Below, one piece after another: positions 48,444 to 63,258 of a stretch of 64,000 nt of DNA. The position numbers and the translations under genes were made by a program. How positions within the stretch are numbered: position 1 is the stretch's first letter; each line of letters opens with the position of its first letter. The stretch spans positions 26,702,606 through 26,766,605 of the forward strand of contig CM068316.1 of the NCBI GenBank assembly GCA_034766995.1, given 5' to 3'. The notes below the pieces were generated by a model. The model searched no databases. It was not told where the DNA came from and worked only from the letters and a program-made list of their open reading frames with translations. This DNA is from Acanthacorydalis orientalis. Lineage: Eukaryota > Arthropoda > Insecta > Megaloptera > Corydalidae.

Positions 48444-49063
48444 AAATTTTAATTAAATTTTTATCGGTGTCTTAAAAATCAAAATAAAGGATAAATATTA
48501 GGGTTGTAATAAGATGGTCACTAATTTTAAGAAGTGGTTGCAGAAGAAAGATTAAAGGCCGTATCTTGCAAATAAAATGTTTTTAAATATTTAATCAAAC
48601 GGGTTTACTTGAAATATGTACGCCTGAGTCAAAATTTTTTGAAATTATGTATTTAGAGAATTTTTAATATTTTTTACTGGAGCATGTGCAAATTGTCTAT
48701 GTTTATGTTCAACATTTGTTACGTTTTATATATGGTAGAAAAAAATATTTAAACCAGTACTTATGATTTTTTTGTATTTTGTTATTTTTTTTCCATTAAA
48801 AATATAAGTGTAACATTTTTGATCTTATAAATAATTTAAATAAATCGGTTCGTGAGATTAATTAATTTTTTCTTAAATAAATATCATTAATTTTTTGTAT
48901 TTAAATCAAGTTTTATTAAGTTTAATAAAAAAAGTAACTACTAACTACGGTTGCGGTTATAATGATTTGTTTGTAGTTGATTTATAAATGACTATGTACA
49001 AAAAGAGTGGAAGATTTTTTTATAAATGTATAATAAAATATTTTTTAGTGATCTTCATATATA
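48444..49063. other. AT-rich stretch
   Basis: Behind a weak AG at 48500-48501 a short frame reads GCNKMVTNFKKWLQKKD then TAA; it is too weak to call. Nothing else is seen. Confidence 0.5.
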
Positions 49064-49892
49064 CGAGGATCGTTTGATAAGTATGGTAAAAAAGTAAGTT
49101 AAACACCGTTATTTTTTTTGGAAAAAATCGTTTTTCTTCTCCAATATCGTCAGCGAGTTTTCAATTTTTTCAGCCAGTCAGAAAAGTAACTTTTCTCAAA
49201 GTCTGCAAAGTATGGCGGCGATGATAGTTTCATTCGACAAGAATTTCTTCCCACCAAGTCAAATTTTCAAGTCTGGGAAGAGGAAGAAGTCACACGGGGC
49301 CAAATCCGAAGACTAGGGTGGATGAGGAATCAATTCGAAGCCTAATTTGTGCAATTTTGCCATTGCGACCGTCGATTTGAGGGACGGCGCGATGTCCTAG
49401 TGAAAGAACAGCTTTCGGTGCGCCAATCTTGGCCGTTTTTGTTTCAGCCCTTCTTTCAAACGGTCCAATAAAGTTACATAATAGGCTCCTGTTATCGTTT
49501 TTCTTTTCGTTAAGTAGTCGATCAGGATGATTTCTTGGGAATTCCAAAAAACAGTAGCCATCACCTTCCCAGCCGACAAAAGGGTCTTCGCCTTTTTCGG
49601 CGCACTTTCACCAGTCGACGTCCACTGATTTGACTACTGCTTTGACTCAGGTGTGTAATGATGAATCCATGTTTCATCCACAGTGACGAATCGAAGCAAA
49701 AGGTAGCTCGTTTTTTTTGTGGCAACTGCTACAATGCTCGCATCAAACATTTGTAGAACGTGAATAATGTCTCGCTTATGGTTGAAATTTCAGCCTATGC
49801 TAGCTTGAAAAGTGACATTTGATACCCGTGACGTTACCAAAAGAATGGGGTGGCACCATATCAGAAATTTACCAAACTTATCAAACGACCCG
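49064..49892 (-). mobile_element. Mariner, GGRTCGTTTGATAAG family, deleted (829 bp)
   Basis: Ends CGAGGATCGTTTGATAAGTATGG and, inverted, CGGGTCGTTTGATAAGTTTGG, TA on both sides. It is a sister of 29937-30752, with a comparable internal size and a similar missing N-terminal region. Confidence 0.88.
49180..49760 (-). pseudogene. Mariner transposase remnant
   Basis: Minus-strand pieces: FWNSQEIILIDYLTKRKTIT, GAYYVTLLDRLKEGLKQKRP, RLAHRKLFFH, then a stop at the second catalytic site (DIAPSLKS in the same register) and SSDLAPCDFFLFPDLK (third Asp). Stops and frame changes throughout make it inactive. Confidence 0.82.
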
Positions 49893-50549
49893 TATTACAT
49901 ATTTTGCGCAATACTATCAATATGCAAGAAATATGAAATATATACATGATTGATTTTTATATCATTTATCAGAAATAGATAAACTTTATGAAGTTCTTTA
50001 TCAATATGATAATAAATTTCATATCAATAAATATGTTAGTAATATGAATGATTATCATTTTTTTAAGAATTTATATTGAAATTATTTTTTATAATTATTT
50101 TAATGTGAATTTGTTATATTAAAATGTGTATTCATTTATGATCGCATTAAGTAGTTAATAATTTACAATTTATTGTCTTATATTAAAACAAACATATTTG
50201 ATATTTATATTGTTCATTATAATATTTTTGATGTTAATTGTTAGCTTTATTTTTATCCGAAAAATATACAATTGTATTCATTTGTATTTTTTAAACTTTG
50301 TTATTAAATTTGTTTTTTAAACACATGGAATCTAATTAAATCTAACTTTTTTATATCAAATAGAGCTAAACATTTTCACAAGTTATACATAAAACTTACT
50401 TTTATGTTTTTCTCACAAACGAATAGAAATGAAGTTTCAATGTATCTTGTTTTGCCTTGTTTTAAAACTTTTTTCATTTTTTTTTGAATTTTTAAATTTT
50501 AATACAGAGAGAGGAGAAGAAGTAAAGAAATATGTTTATTAAAAATGTA
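49893..50549. other. AT-rich stretch without recognised genes
   Basis: Nothing is recognised. Confidence 0.6.
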
Positions 50550-51102
50550 TTAGGTTGGAAGGAAAATAATTGCGGTTTTTGTTTTCTGAATTCTAACTTT
50601 TTTTCAATGAAAGTGTCATTTCATTGTGGCCATATTAATATTATTTTAAAGTGCATTTTTCGGTCGGTACTTCGGTAAAATTGACTTTGGTTTCATTATT
50701 AATTTTGCTTCAAAGTGGGCTATTGAATTAAAGATGGAAAAGAAGTAAATAAGAGCAATTTTTGTATAAGTTCAAAACAGGTGTTAAAGCAGTAGAAACT
50801 GCTTGTAAAATAAACGATGCTTTTGGTTTGGATACTGATAAAGAACGGACGATGTAAATGTCGGTTCCAAAAATGTTGTGCTCAGAACTACAGCCTTGAA
50901 GATGAAGACGATCATAGGCGTCCTTTTTCAGTTCATAACGACCCACTGAAGGCTTTAGTTGAATCAAAACCATGCACAATTCGAAAGTTTGCAGAAAAGG
51001 CGTTAGTCATCCAACAAGTCTGGGCCACTTAAAATCATTTACATTAGAAAATGTATATGAATTAGAAGGTTATAAACTGCAGTTATTTTTCTACCGCCTT
51101 AA
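50550..51102 (+). mobile_element. Non-autonomous TTAGGTTGG-type mariner (553 bp)
   Basis: Ends TTAGGTTGGAAGGAAAATAATTGCGG and, inverted, TTAAGGCGGTAGAAAAATAACTGCAG, flanked by TA. It contains traces of the transposase start (QKCCAQNYSLEDEDDHRRPF, SVHNDPLKALVESKPCTIRK) and then jumps to the right end. The catalytic domain is deleted. Its internal junction lies near the one in 59317-59832. Confidence 0.85.
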
Positions 51103-51104
51103 TA

Positions 51105-51966
<862 letters not shown>

Positions 51967-51968
51967 TA

Positions 51969-53300
51969 TTGGGTCGGAATAAAAGCTCGTAGCGTTTTTA
52001 AGGAGAAATTCAAAGGCAGTGTTTACTTATTTTAACATATATTTATTCTAACACATATACGCCATTTTGATTCATCACCTTTTGCTATCGTCCACGTAGT
52101 TTCCTAATTCCGTCCTCACAGAAATTGGCAACATTTTAGACGATGAATTCATCCAGGTGCTTTCTGCAGGCTTCCGTGGAAGTGAAGTTCTTTTCATTAA
52201 GAGAATTCATTAAAAACCGGAATAAATGGTAATCTGAAGGTGTAAGATCATGCGAATATGGCGGGCGAGGTAGAATGTCCCAGTCAAACTTTACCAATTT
52301 CTGCTGGATCTGTAAAAAGACATGAGGTCTAGCATTGTCTTGCTCGAAAACGATATCGTTCCGATTGGCTAGTTCCGGACACTTTTGATCGATTGCCACC
52401 TTTAATTGGTCTAATTGAGCACAATACTTCTCCGAATTTATCGTCTGATTATTTGGAAGAAGCTCATAAAACAACCTTCCAACATCCATAAACAACACCG
52501 TTCCAATCGTACCTGAAAACGTATCCAGATACGCATCAAGATGCGCTACAATCCCATTCAGATACACAACATCATCTTCTTTAAATGAATACCTGCTTTT
52601 CGAGTGGCTTACGGAGGTTCATTTCGTTTCTCTCAAGATCTTTTTCGAATCACATTATTGTAGACGATTCATTTTCATCACCCGTGATTAATCGTTTCAG
52701 TTTCGGGTCGTTTGGTTTTATTTTAAGGAGCGAATCACTGATGGAAATGCTCCTGTTAAATTTATTTCCATTAAATTATGAGGCACACAAACATCGTAGC
52801 GATTCACATATTCAAGTGTCTCCAAATGCCTCACAATACTCGTATGAGACATCTGCAACATCCCTGAGATGTTTCATGTCGTGTAACCTTGATTGTTTTC
52901 AATAAGTGTTTTAATTTTATTATTATCAACAAGTGCAGGCCTACAAGAACGCTCTCGATCCTCTAGGTCGATTTTTCCATCCTTGAATCGAGCGAACTAC
53001 TTTCGAACAATACTGCTAGCTGCGGCACCTTCTCCATAAACAGCGGATATATTTTTTGCTGCCTCTGCAGCGCTTTTTCCTCTCTGGAAATAAAACAGCA
53101 TCAAATGCACTTTATATTCTTTCGTTTTCAATGTTAAATTTACTTAAACTTCTTGCACATAATAGCAGAGAAAGAAGCGTCGAAATGTCACCTGTCAAAT
53201 AACCCATATGGAGTCGTGTCATATAATCAGTTGAGCTGCGCACGAAACTGCAATTAATGACATCCATTGGAAAACGCTACGAACTTTTGTTCCAACCCTG
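51969..53300 (-). mobile_element. Full-length mauritiana-type mariner (1332 bp), inactivated
   Basis: Ends TTGGGTCGGAATAAAAGCTC and, inverted, CAGGGTTGGAACAAAAGTTC, both continuing GTAGCGTTTT, with TA on both sides (51967-51968 and 53301-53302). The inner TCGTAGCGTTTT is shared with the mariner at 31023, so the two families are related. Confidence 0.9.
52136..53140 (-). pseudogene. Mariner transposase, multiple lesions
   Basis: N-terminal pieces: FQRGKSAAEAAKNISAVYGE, then a stop in the helix-turn-helix (K-stop-FARFKDGKIDLEDRE), NKIKTLIENNQGYTT, HTSIVRHLETLEYVNRYD and RLITGDENESS (first Asp). The frame 52567-52136 is open: FYELLPNNQTINSEKYCAQL, FEQDNARPHVFL (second Asp), PPYSHDLTPSDYHLFRF (third Asp, 34 apart) and STEACRKHLDEFIV, then a premature stop before the usual C-terminal tail. 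Confidence 0.88.
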
Positions 53301-53302
53301 TA

Positions 53303-53755
53303 TTTTGAGTGTATATACTAAACAATCTTAATAATTTTTAATATATCAGACACTGTCTTGTCTCAAAATTATATAAATCAAAAGTACAAAATTATACACA
53401 CTTTATATGCTAAAATGAATAATAGTTCCGTAAATCACCTCTAAAAGTTTCAATACAATCTGCTGGAAAAATCTTAACTAACAACAAATAAAAGAAATAC
53501 AAATTATTAAAAATAGTATTGTTGAAATACCTTTTTTGCAGCTATGTGTGAAAATAATAGAATAATAAAGTAATTTTTTTAAAGATATATGAATTTCTGG
53601 TAAACAGGCGATTTAGACTAATTTCAGAGTTATATATAAATTTGAAAATTAAATTTACTGTCATTTAAGCGAATAGTTGCAAAAAGAATTGTCGTTTCAA
53701 AAATTATATTTTGAACTCCTTTTCATTGGCTTTATTGTTATTTCGAATTTTGCCA
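53303..53755. other. AT-rich stretch
   Basis: Nothing is recognised. Confidence 0.55.
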
Positions 53756-53756
53756 G

Positions 53757-53804
53757 TAGATAGTATTGGAAGTGATTTACTACTAGAAATAATTTACACA
53801 ACCA
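53757..53804 (+). CDS. Candidate 48-bp cassette exon of an unidentified gene
   Basis: Pyrimidine-rich acceptor (..ttatttcgaattttgccag) and consensus donor (acca|GTAAGTG). Between them the frame DSIGSDLLLEIIYTT is open, with phases 2 and 1. The length is a multiple of three, as expected of a skippable exon. No flanking exons are identified, so this rests on the splice signals only. Confidence 0.32.
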
Positions 53805-53825
53805 GTAAGTGTATATTTATAATTT

Positions 53826-53829
<4 letters not shown>

Positions 53830-53860
<31 letters not shown>

Positions 53861-55090
53861 ATTATATATATATATATATGTGTGTGTATGTGAATGTGTG
53901 CGTATGTGTATGTATGTAATTTTGAGAATTAACACTTTTTAGAATGTTAAAGTCTGGGGTAAAATCTAAAAAATTAACTATTATACACTTATAATAAATT
54001 TGAAAAATGAAGATACTAAATTGCATCTACTCATTTATTATCAGGTAAAAAGTAATAACAGAAGAGTAATACCGCACATCAGCTAGAATAGATCTGCTTA
54101 CTATATTTAGAAATTTTATGTAAAAATCAATATAAATTTCGTCTAAAAACTTACAAATTATTAATATTTTTTTCTTATTTCTTATGTGCTCTGAAGATGA
54201 TGACATCGCTATAAAAATAAGCATAAAAACAATTAAAAATGTTTAATGATCAATTACAAAATATTTTATATTGGAAAAAGTTTAGTTTAGGGAGGAACGA
54301 AATATTCATTTTTCATATTATATTAGGCTATAGTATCAAAATTTATATTAAGAAAATATGAATTTATTTTTTATGTTTATTCAGAATACGAATATTATAT
54401 GTATAATTGTTAATGAATATTTAATAATATAGAAACTTAAAGTACAAAATAATTTTCAATCAATAAATATCTTTATTTTACATATACATATAATTAACTT
54501 AATAATAATTTTATATTTATTACTTATTGGAAATAATTAAAAAGTGAAATAAATAAAATAAACATTTTTGTGCACATTATTAAGAAAATACATTAATATA
54601 ATTTTTATTGTTATCCTTGAATTATGATATTATTATTTAATATTTAAAGACATTATAGGTTTAACTTGTTATAATTATATTTTTTAACCTTTAAAGTAGT
54701 TAATTATATTTTTAATCTCTAAGAAGGATGAGTGAAATATTTATCAGAATAATAAAAGAGTAATTATCGTTCAATCAGTCTCAGTTACGGAGTGTCATGT
54801 CATTAGTAATTATGTAAGGCATCATTATGACGGTTATCGTATCTTTTACAAAAAGTGGCATGTGTTTAAATATTAATCTTCTTGGGAATTTTAACGAGAC
54901 AAATGAGTTTATGAAATATTTTGGATAAAAAAATGAATAAATGCGATCTTTTCAAAGTTTGATAGTTGACAAATTATTATGTAATGTAATTACAGATAAA
55001 TTACTATGTTTATTTGATATAGATTTTATACATACGATTATTTACTAAAATCGAGTTGATTATATGGATCTACTAAAAAAGCAGATACAA
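53830..55090. other. AT-rich stretch with microsatellite
   Basis: Compound (TA)n/(TG)n lies at 53830-53918. A minus-strand open frame at 54027-54224 (MSSSSEHIRNKKK.., LADVRYYSSVITFYLIINE) has some coding texture but no family match. Nothing else is seen. Confidence 0.45.
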
Positions 55091-55094
55091 AAAT

Positions 55095-55151
55095 ACACAC
55101 ACACATACGCATACACACATATACATATATATATACATGTGTGTGTGTGTG

Positions 55152-55204
<53 letters not shown>

Positions 55205-55259
55205 GTGTGTGTGTATGCATTTGTTTGTATTTATTTCAGTAAATTCATATAATGAATAC

Positions 55260-55319
<60 letters not shown>
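55095..55319. repeat. Compound (CA)n/(TG)n/(TA)n microsatellites
   Basis: (CA)n-type at 55095-55125, (TG)n at 55138-55152, (TA)n at 55157-55201, (GT)n at 55203-55214 and (TA)n at 55264-55319. The last array abuts the 5' edge of the LINE. Confidence 0.85.
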
Positions 55320-55321
<2 letters not shown>

Positions 55322-56802
55322 TACATGTAATAAAGAATCTGAAAAATAGAAGAGCAGCTAGGAATGATGGATTAATAGTACTAATTTTCAAGTTGGTAGG
55401 AGAAACAACTGAAAAAGTTCTCACCGCTATATTCACATCATGTATAAAAAAAGAACTATCCCAGATAAATAGAATAAACCCACCGTAATTATTCTGTACA
55501 AGAAAGGCGATAAAGAGGATTTGAAAATTTACCGGCCAATTGGTATCTACAATATATAAGATTTTTACAAAAACAATTTCAAAACTTCTACAAACGCAGC
55601 TAGATTTCGCTTAACTAAGGGAACAAGCTGGATTTAGAAGCGGATATAGTACAATTGTTCGCTTTTAGGTAGCGAGGGAAGTAACTATCCGATCGAACGA
55701 ATATCAAATACCAGTATGTCTTGGATTTATAGACTATGAAAAGACTATTGACTCTATTACCACATTATCGGTCATATCTGCATTGTAGAATCAAGGCATA
55801 GAGGACACACATCGAGTTACCTGAAAACATTTACGAAAATGCAACTGTGACGGTGAAGCTACATGAAGAAACAAAAAAGATAAAAATCGAGAAAGGTATA
55901 AGGCAGAGAAATGCAATTTCACCGAAATTATTACTGCAGCCTTAGAAGAAGTAATCAAATCACTCGTGGAGAGGACAAAGGAATTGAAATAGAAGACGAA
56001 AAATTAAGGCATTTCCGATTTTGCTGATGATATCGTTATCTTTGCAAATACTCCGGAAGAGATACAAAAGAGAATAGAAGAATTGGCTGATACCAGTCTA
56101 AAAATTAGACTAAACGTGAGCCACGTAAAAACAAAAGTGTGTTCAATGCGTTTGTCTGCCCGAAAAAAATTGAAATAGAGGGAACAGAAATAGAAGAAAT
56201 TATGAAGTAATTTCTTCTATTTCTTTTGTTTATTTTTATTTTGGCCAGCTTATCAGCAAAGATGGATCATTCATTGAAGAAGTAAACAGGAGAATAAAAA
56301 TGATTTGGAGCTTATTTGAACGGAACGCCTCGATATTTAAATTAACAATCCCACTTTGAAGAAAAAAGTATTTGATCAATACGTACTACCAGTCCTTACT
56401 TACGGTAGCGAAACGTAGGTGCTTAACACTAAAATCATTCAGACTCCAAATAATGCAGAGAAGTATGGAAAGATACGTGTTAGGAATAACAAGAAGTGAT
56501 AGGAAAAGAATAGAATAGATACGAAAACAGACAGGAGTCAAGATCCCATTAGAAGAGTGAAGAGTCTGAAATGAAAAGGGACAAGGCATGTTGGAAGAAG
56601 AAGAGACAACCGATGGACAACATAAATTATTAATTGGGAACTAAGGAATATAAAAAGACCAAGAAAAAGATCAATGAATAGATGGGATAAGCAAATTAAT
56701 TTGTTTATTGGAAATCAGTGGAAAAGAGAGGTATTTAAACGTCAAAATGGAAAATCATGGAGGAGGACTTTATCCAGTGGTCTGACAGAAGCTGCTGCTA
56801 CT

Positions 56803-56807
<5 letters not shown>
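55320..56807 (+). mobile_element. 5'-truncated RTE-like non-LTR retrotransposon (LINE)
   Basis: Starts abruptly after a (TA)n array and ends in another (56808-56868) through the 3' junction shared with 36313. It covers the reverse transcriptase domain and the region after it but no endonuclease, so it is 5'-truncated, as LINE copies usually are. Confidence 0.82.
55345..56770 (+). pseudogene. LINE reverse transcriptase, degenerate
   Basis: Pieces in order: [60 protein letters not shown] (motif A region), KIKIEKGIRQRNAISPK (motif B; GIRQG expected), FADDIVIFANTPEEIQKRIE (motif C, 56020 onward), KIRLNVSHVKTKVC, KVFDQYVLPVLTYGSET and a stop in place of the Trp. One extra T just before motif C shifts the frame. 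The motif set matches RTE-clade reverse transcriptases. Many lesions make it inactive. Confidence 0.85.
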
Positions 56808-56871
<64 letters not shown>

Positions 56872-57496
56872 AGTGGTTTGGAGAGTAATTTGGTTCGTAT
56901 ATTCGCTGAAGAAGTGTGGTACAGCTGTTCAATCGTTTTAGTAATCCGCATGTGAAGAATAACGGATGCGAAGTTACAAGTCATTCCGCCATTAGTTCAT
57001 TGTTTGACAATTGTTTCAGCAGATTTATTACCAGTTATAATTTATTTTACAGCAAAATATGTTCTCTATTTTTCCTTTCGTTCTAATAAATGCGCGTGAC
57101 AAATTTTAATATATTTCAATAAAAGTTGATAAAAAATATTTTGGTTTTGGCAGAGAAAGCAAGAACATTTTTGTCATTGTTAAAATTAACATTTCGGCAC
57201 ATTTTTATCTGGTTTCATAAAATAAATCAAATGTCATAGTTTCTTGTATGAAATGCAAAGTTCGCTCAGTTTTATCGTGAACTAAACGTATGCGCCGACT
57301 GTTTACTTCAGTATCATCAGTAAAACATTACTGCATACAATATATCTGTCTTACCAAGTGATTTAATTGTAGTTGAAGATAATTTTAATACCAATTTATA
57401 TAATACGTTTCGTTTTTTAGAAAAAACACAATAATAAGATAATTATTGAGCAAAATTAATTTGTTTATACTAAATATTGATATACATAGCCTAATG
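56808..57496. other. (TA)n tail of the LINE and AT-rich spacer
   Basis: (TA)n at 56808-56868 forms the LINE tail. The following GC-richer stretch (56880-57010) is unidentified. Confidence 0.55.
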
Positions 57497-58232
57497 CAGT
57501 GTTTATTAACCTTTTTACGACCGTGGCTCCCTTCTGACCTTGTTTCATTCCTGTGCCCCTCCCCCTGTCTAACTGATAGAAAGGTAGCTATTTAAGTCTT
57601 TGTTTGTAAATAGAACATGTTTTATTATAATTTTTATAGTTTATACAAAATGTATTAATCAAATAAAAAAATATACTTAAGTATTTCTAGATCAACGTGA
57701 CCCTTGTGCTTGATGACCAGAAACAAGTTTTTTTATATCCAGTTCTATTGCTCTGAGAGATAATCGAAGATCACCTCTGTCCATTATGTTAAGACGATTC
57801 CGCATCAGGCTGAGTAAATAATTCTCATACGACTGAAATCTGATTCTATCAAATATGAAGTAGGAAACGCCATGAAAAACAATTTTTCTTTATCCAAAAG
57901 CTGTGAAAACTTTTTAGATATTGTACTCTGGATCCAAAAATTATGTTTTTCTGGATTGAAAGTTATTTTGGCTGCTATGTTGCTCTGTAGCTTTATGAGC
58001 GCTTCTTAAATTCTATTAATGGTTACTTCTGATTTCTTTTTTCTTCACTTCTCTGTTTTCTTTTATCTTTTCTGTTTCCTTTTCTCAGTCATTTCTCTAC
58101 TTTCTTCATTTCTCACTTCTCTCTGTAGCTCCCTAATCTTGTGCCGTGGCCCCTTTTTCACCTGTGGGCATATCACTTGGAATATCCTGGTGATCCCTTG
58201 TGGCCATATGGCTTCAGGTTGAGAATCATGTT
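57497..58232 (-). mobile_element. hAT-superfamily relic with C-terminal dimerisation-domain trace
   Basis: The left end CAGTGTTTATTAACCTTTTT and, inverted, right end CATGATTCTCAACCTGAAG follow the CAGTGGTTCTCAACCT hAT pattern. On the minus strand, LIKLQSNIAAKITFNPEKHN, FWIQSTISKKFSQLL and FFMAFPTSYLIESDFS correspond to the conserved C-terminal hATC region (FW..P..S..E..FS) of hAT transposases. It is heavily decayed and the 8-bp target duplication is not evident. Confidence 0.65.
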
Positions 58233-58774
58233 ATATCCATACATTAGGTTATCACATAATTAATGTTTGATTTTTACATTCGTTTATAAGGCCTAATTAA
58301 AAAAAATAATCAATATTTTAATCAAGAATATAATTTCCATCATTAGTACGTATTTTTCAATAAATATTTTAGCTTTAAAATTAATTTTTTATGCATTTCG
58401 TACAGCTAATAATTAAAAAATTACTAATAATATTTATTAAACTAATATTTTAAAATGTTTCTTTGTTGTGATAGTTTTACATTTTTTTTTAAAAAAAACA
58501 ATGTAATGATACCAAGAAAGTTAACATGACCAGAGAGTAATTCTCAACTATGATCTTTTTTAATTTTGGCAGACATTATTGAATAACAAGTACTTGCAGT
58601 GTTATGGTCTACGATAATATTTTTTTGACTCATCTAAAAAATAGGCATTAGGGTGTTCATTTTTGTATAAGTATCAATTGTAGTAGATAATAAAAAACAG
58701 TGGTACATAGGAACACAATAAAAATATTAGAAGTGGCTGGTAGATAGAAAATTATTAAATATAATTATGAATTC

Positions 58775-58857
<83 letters not shown>

Positions 58858-59316
58858 TAAGTTCCTTAAATGATGATGTATTTTTTATTAAGAATAATAA
58901 TTAACATATCTTAATAGAAGTTCATAGTGACAGTTGAATATAATACATAAACTAAATTTTAGTTACTGGATCTGAATTTATATCCAAGCGTCTATACGTT
59001 TCATACTCAATTCTGGCTATTTTTTATTAATTTATAGAGATATAGTCACTTTATCAATATCCTTATTTTTTCACTCCTAAAACACAGTCATTAGAATATC
59101 GTTCCCTAAAAAGTCAATATATTTACAAAGAGTTTTAAAAATAAGAAGGTATATTAACATTTATTTAATGAATTACAACCTGTGTGACTGGAATACAATA
59201 AAAGTAATTTATAAAATTGTATATATTAAATTATATACATAGCCCAAAAATATATTAGAAAAAATGGGCATTACTTATATCTGGTATATCTTTTTATGAC
59301 ATATGGGCGAATTCTA
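58233..59316. other. AT-rich stretch; first copy of a ~200-bp duplication
   Basis: (TA)n lies at 58780-58854. The segment 59010-59208 recurs at 60095-60294 (ATTCTGKCTATTTTTTATT .. GGAATACAATAAAARTAAT), direct and about 1085 bp apart. No gene is seen. Confidence 0.7.
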
Positions 59317-59832
59317 TTAAGTTGGCAGGAAAATAATTGCGGTTTTTATATATGAAATTTAACCTTAATTTTTTCAATAAAAGTGTCAATTCGTCGTGTT
59401 CGTGTTAATATCATTTTAAAGTGTATCTTTCGGTCCGTATTTTGGTAAAATCATCTTTGGTTTTATTATTAATTTTGCTTCAAATTGGGCTATTGAATTA
59501 AAGATGGAAACGAAGCAAATAAGAGATTTTTTTGTATAAGTTCAAAACGTGTGGTAAAGCAACAGAAACTGCTCGCAAACTAAACGATGCTTTTCTTGTG
59601 TGTACTGTTAAGAAACGTTCGATGGAATGGTGGTTTCAAAAAATTCATGCTGGCGACGAGAGTCTTGAAGATGAAGAAGGTCGCGTCCTTCTTCAGTTCA
59701 TAACGATCAAACGAAGACGTTTGTTAAATCAGAACCACCCACGACAATTTGAGAGCTTGCACAAAAGTTAGGCGTTAATCATCCAACAGTTCTGGACCAC
59801 AAATGGAAAAATTTATTTTTCTACCAACCTAA
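59317..59832 (+). mobile_element. Non-autonomous TTAAGTTGG-type mariner (516 bp)
   Basis: Ends TTAAGTTGGCAGGAAAATAATTGCGG and, inverted, TTAGGTTGGTAGAAAAATAAATTTTTCC. TA lies on the left; the right target is mutated to TT. It encodes a recognisable N-terminal helix-turn-helix region in 59532-59771 (MYKFKTCGKATETARKLNDA, MEWWFQKIHAGDESLEDEEG) and then jumps straight to the right end. The catalytic domain is absent. Confidence 0.85.
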
Positions 59833-59889
59833 TTTTTATTTGTGTTGTCAGATCAACGTTCAATAATTTTAGCAATTCAGTTTCTATTC

Positions 59890-59921
59890 GGGCGCTAATG
59901 ACCTTAGCTGTCGAAGCGCCC
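59890..59921. other. GC-rich hairpin within a GC island
   Basis: GGGCGCT and AGCGCCC form a 7-bp perfect stem around an 18-base loop (AATGACCTTAGCTGTCGA), followed by CTAAAACCCC. It stands out in AT-rich sequence and sits just outside a mariner end. It could be the 3' end of a retroelement whose body is absent; the function is unknown. Confidence 0.45.
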
Positions 59922-59932
59922 TAAAACCCCAA

Positions 59933-60755
59933 TAACTAACCGACCATTAATTTCTATTTTGTTTTATCATGAAAATAAATTTTGAAGCGATTGAACACTG
60001 TACTTATTTTGATTTAAACAAGAGGTAATTAAAATATGATACAATTGAAGATGTTGCACCCATTATCTGTATTTGGGGACTAATGATTATAGTCAATTCT
60101 GTCTATTTTTTTATTCATTTATAGAGATGTACTCACTTTATCAATATCTTTATTTTTTCAATCCTAAAACACAGTCTTCAGTATATAGTTTCCTAAAAAG
60201 TCAATATATTTACACAGATTTTTAAAAATAGGAACGTATATAAACATTTATTTAATGAATTACAACCTGTGTGGCTGGAATACAATAAAAATAATGGACC
60301 CTAAGACCCCAAATTATCAATAAATCAAATTAATAATGTTTCTACAACTCACGTAATTGGATTTAGGAGTAAAAATATATTTTTAAATATTTCATTTGCT
60401 TCAAATTATTTGATACATTAAAATGGAGTTGTGTAAATTAATTTTTATCATATAAAACCCTTGCATGATAAAAAATAAGATTTGTGTAGATACAAAAGAT
60501 ATTATTTAAAGTAATTATATTAATACATATAAAAAAGATTAAAAATAAATTAAAATATTTATTAATTTCTTCAATTTTTTTTATTCAGGGACTACAATTT
60601 AATGGTATTTGTTTCTAATTTTTATTCATTTATTGCTAAAAGTAGTAAAATTCAAATGGAGATCTAAAACTCATATAAAGATAGACGAGAAACAATACAT
60701 AGAGTGTAAATGTCGAACAGAAAAATAATTATTGTAAATTATAACATGCACATTC
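59933..60755. other. AT-rich stretch; second copy of the ~200-bp duplication
   Basis: 60095-60294 duplicates 59010-59208. The rest is AT-rich without gene signals. Confidence 0.65.
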
Positions 60756-61260
60756 ATGCAAATATCGCCTGACTGTACGTCAACAATTCGATGCACACAA
60801 ACACACACACACATTCGTACACAACACCGATCGTTCCAAAACGTCAGTTCGCCGAGAACCGGCAGTCGCGTGTTAGTGTTGTCAATTACCTGTTCCTGCA
60901 CTATTCGTAAATCAAATACAAATCGTATTAATAACAATTTCTTTTTTCGTTCATCTCTCACCATAATGATATTATATTATGATTATCTCTGTATCTGCAT
61001 TACGATCGATAGTTCGCAAAATATCCACACTTTGTAATGAGGAAAAACGGTCCTTATATCAAGTACGATTAGGGAGCGCGTTTACCATAAACTTGGGGTA
61101 GATTCGACTGTGTTTATTAAAGTGTGTAGGAATTTGTGATAACATTTTCTGTGCGTGGTTAGCTTCTACGCATGTAAACTATACGTTTGTGTGTGAATTG
61201 ACGTTGTCAGTATCGCCGGTAGCCGCGTGTTCGACTTCAGTCAAAATAAATACAAAAAAT
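60756..61260 (+). promoter_or_regulatory. Probable promoter and 5' UTR of a plus-strand gene
   Basis: A 500-bp region with clearly raised G+C and CpG (CCGATCG, CGCCGAGAACCGG, CAGTCGCGTG, GGGAGCGCG, CGCCGGTAGCCGCGTG) in an AT desert, ending at an ATG with a splice donor 20 bases later. A (CA)n tract lies at 60796-60813. Several TCAGT initiator-like motifs occur. The exact start site cannot be set. Confidence 0.55.
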
Positions 61261-61280
61261 ATGTCAGCGAAAACAACAAG
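61261..61280 (+). CDS. Probable first coding exon of an unidentified gene
   Basis: AAAAAATATGTCAGCG gives a good insect start context. The exon reads MSAKTT plus AG and then the consensus donor GTAAGTG. A strong acceptor (ttttttttacttattgcag) at 62417-62435 would continue in frame as R-FAIVQLYNN and stop at 62467-62469. That looks like the start of a longer protein rather than its end, so the real second exon may differ or lie outside the window. Confidence 0.5.
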
Positions 61281-63194
<1,914 letters not shown>

Positions 63195-63200
63195 TATGTA

Positions 63201-63258
<58 letters not shown>

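Noticed and set aside
48502..48555. Possible terminal exon GCNKMVTNFKKWLQKKD
   Set aside because: The acceptor lacks a pyrimidine tract and the segment is only 17 codons and AT-rich.
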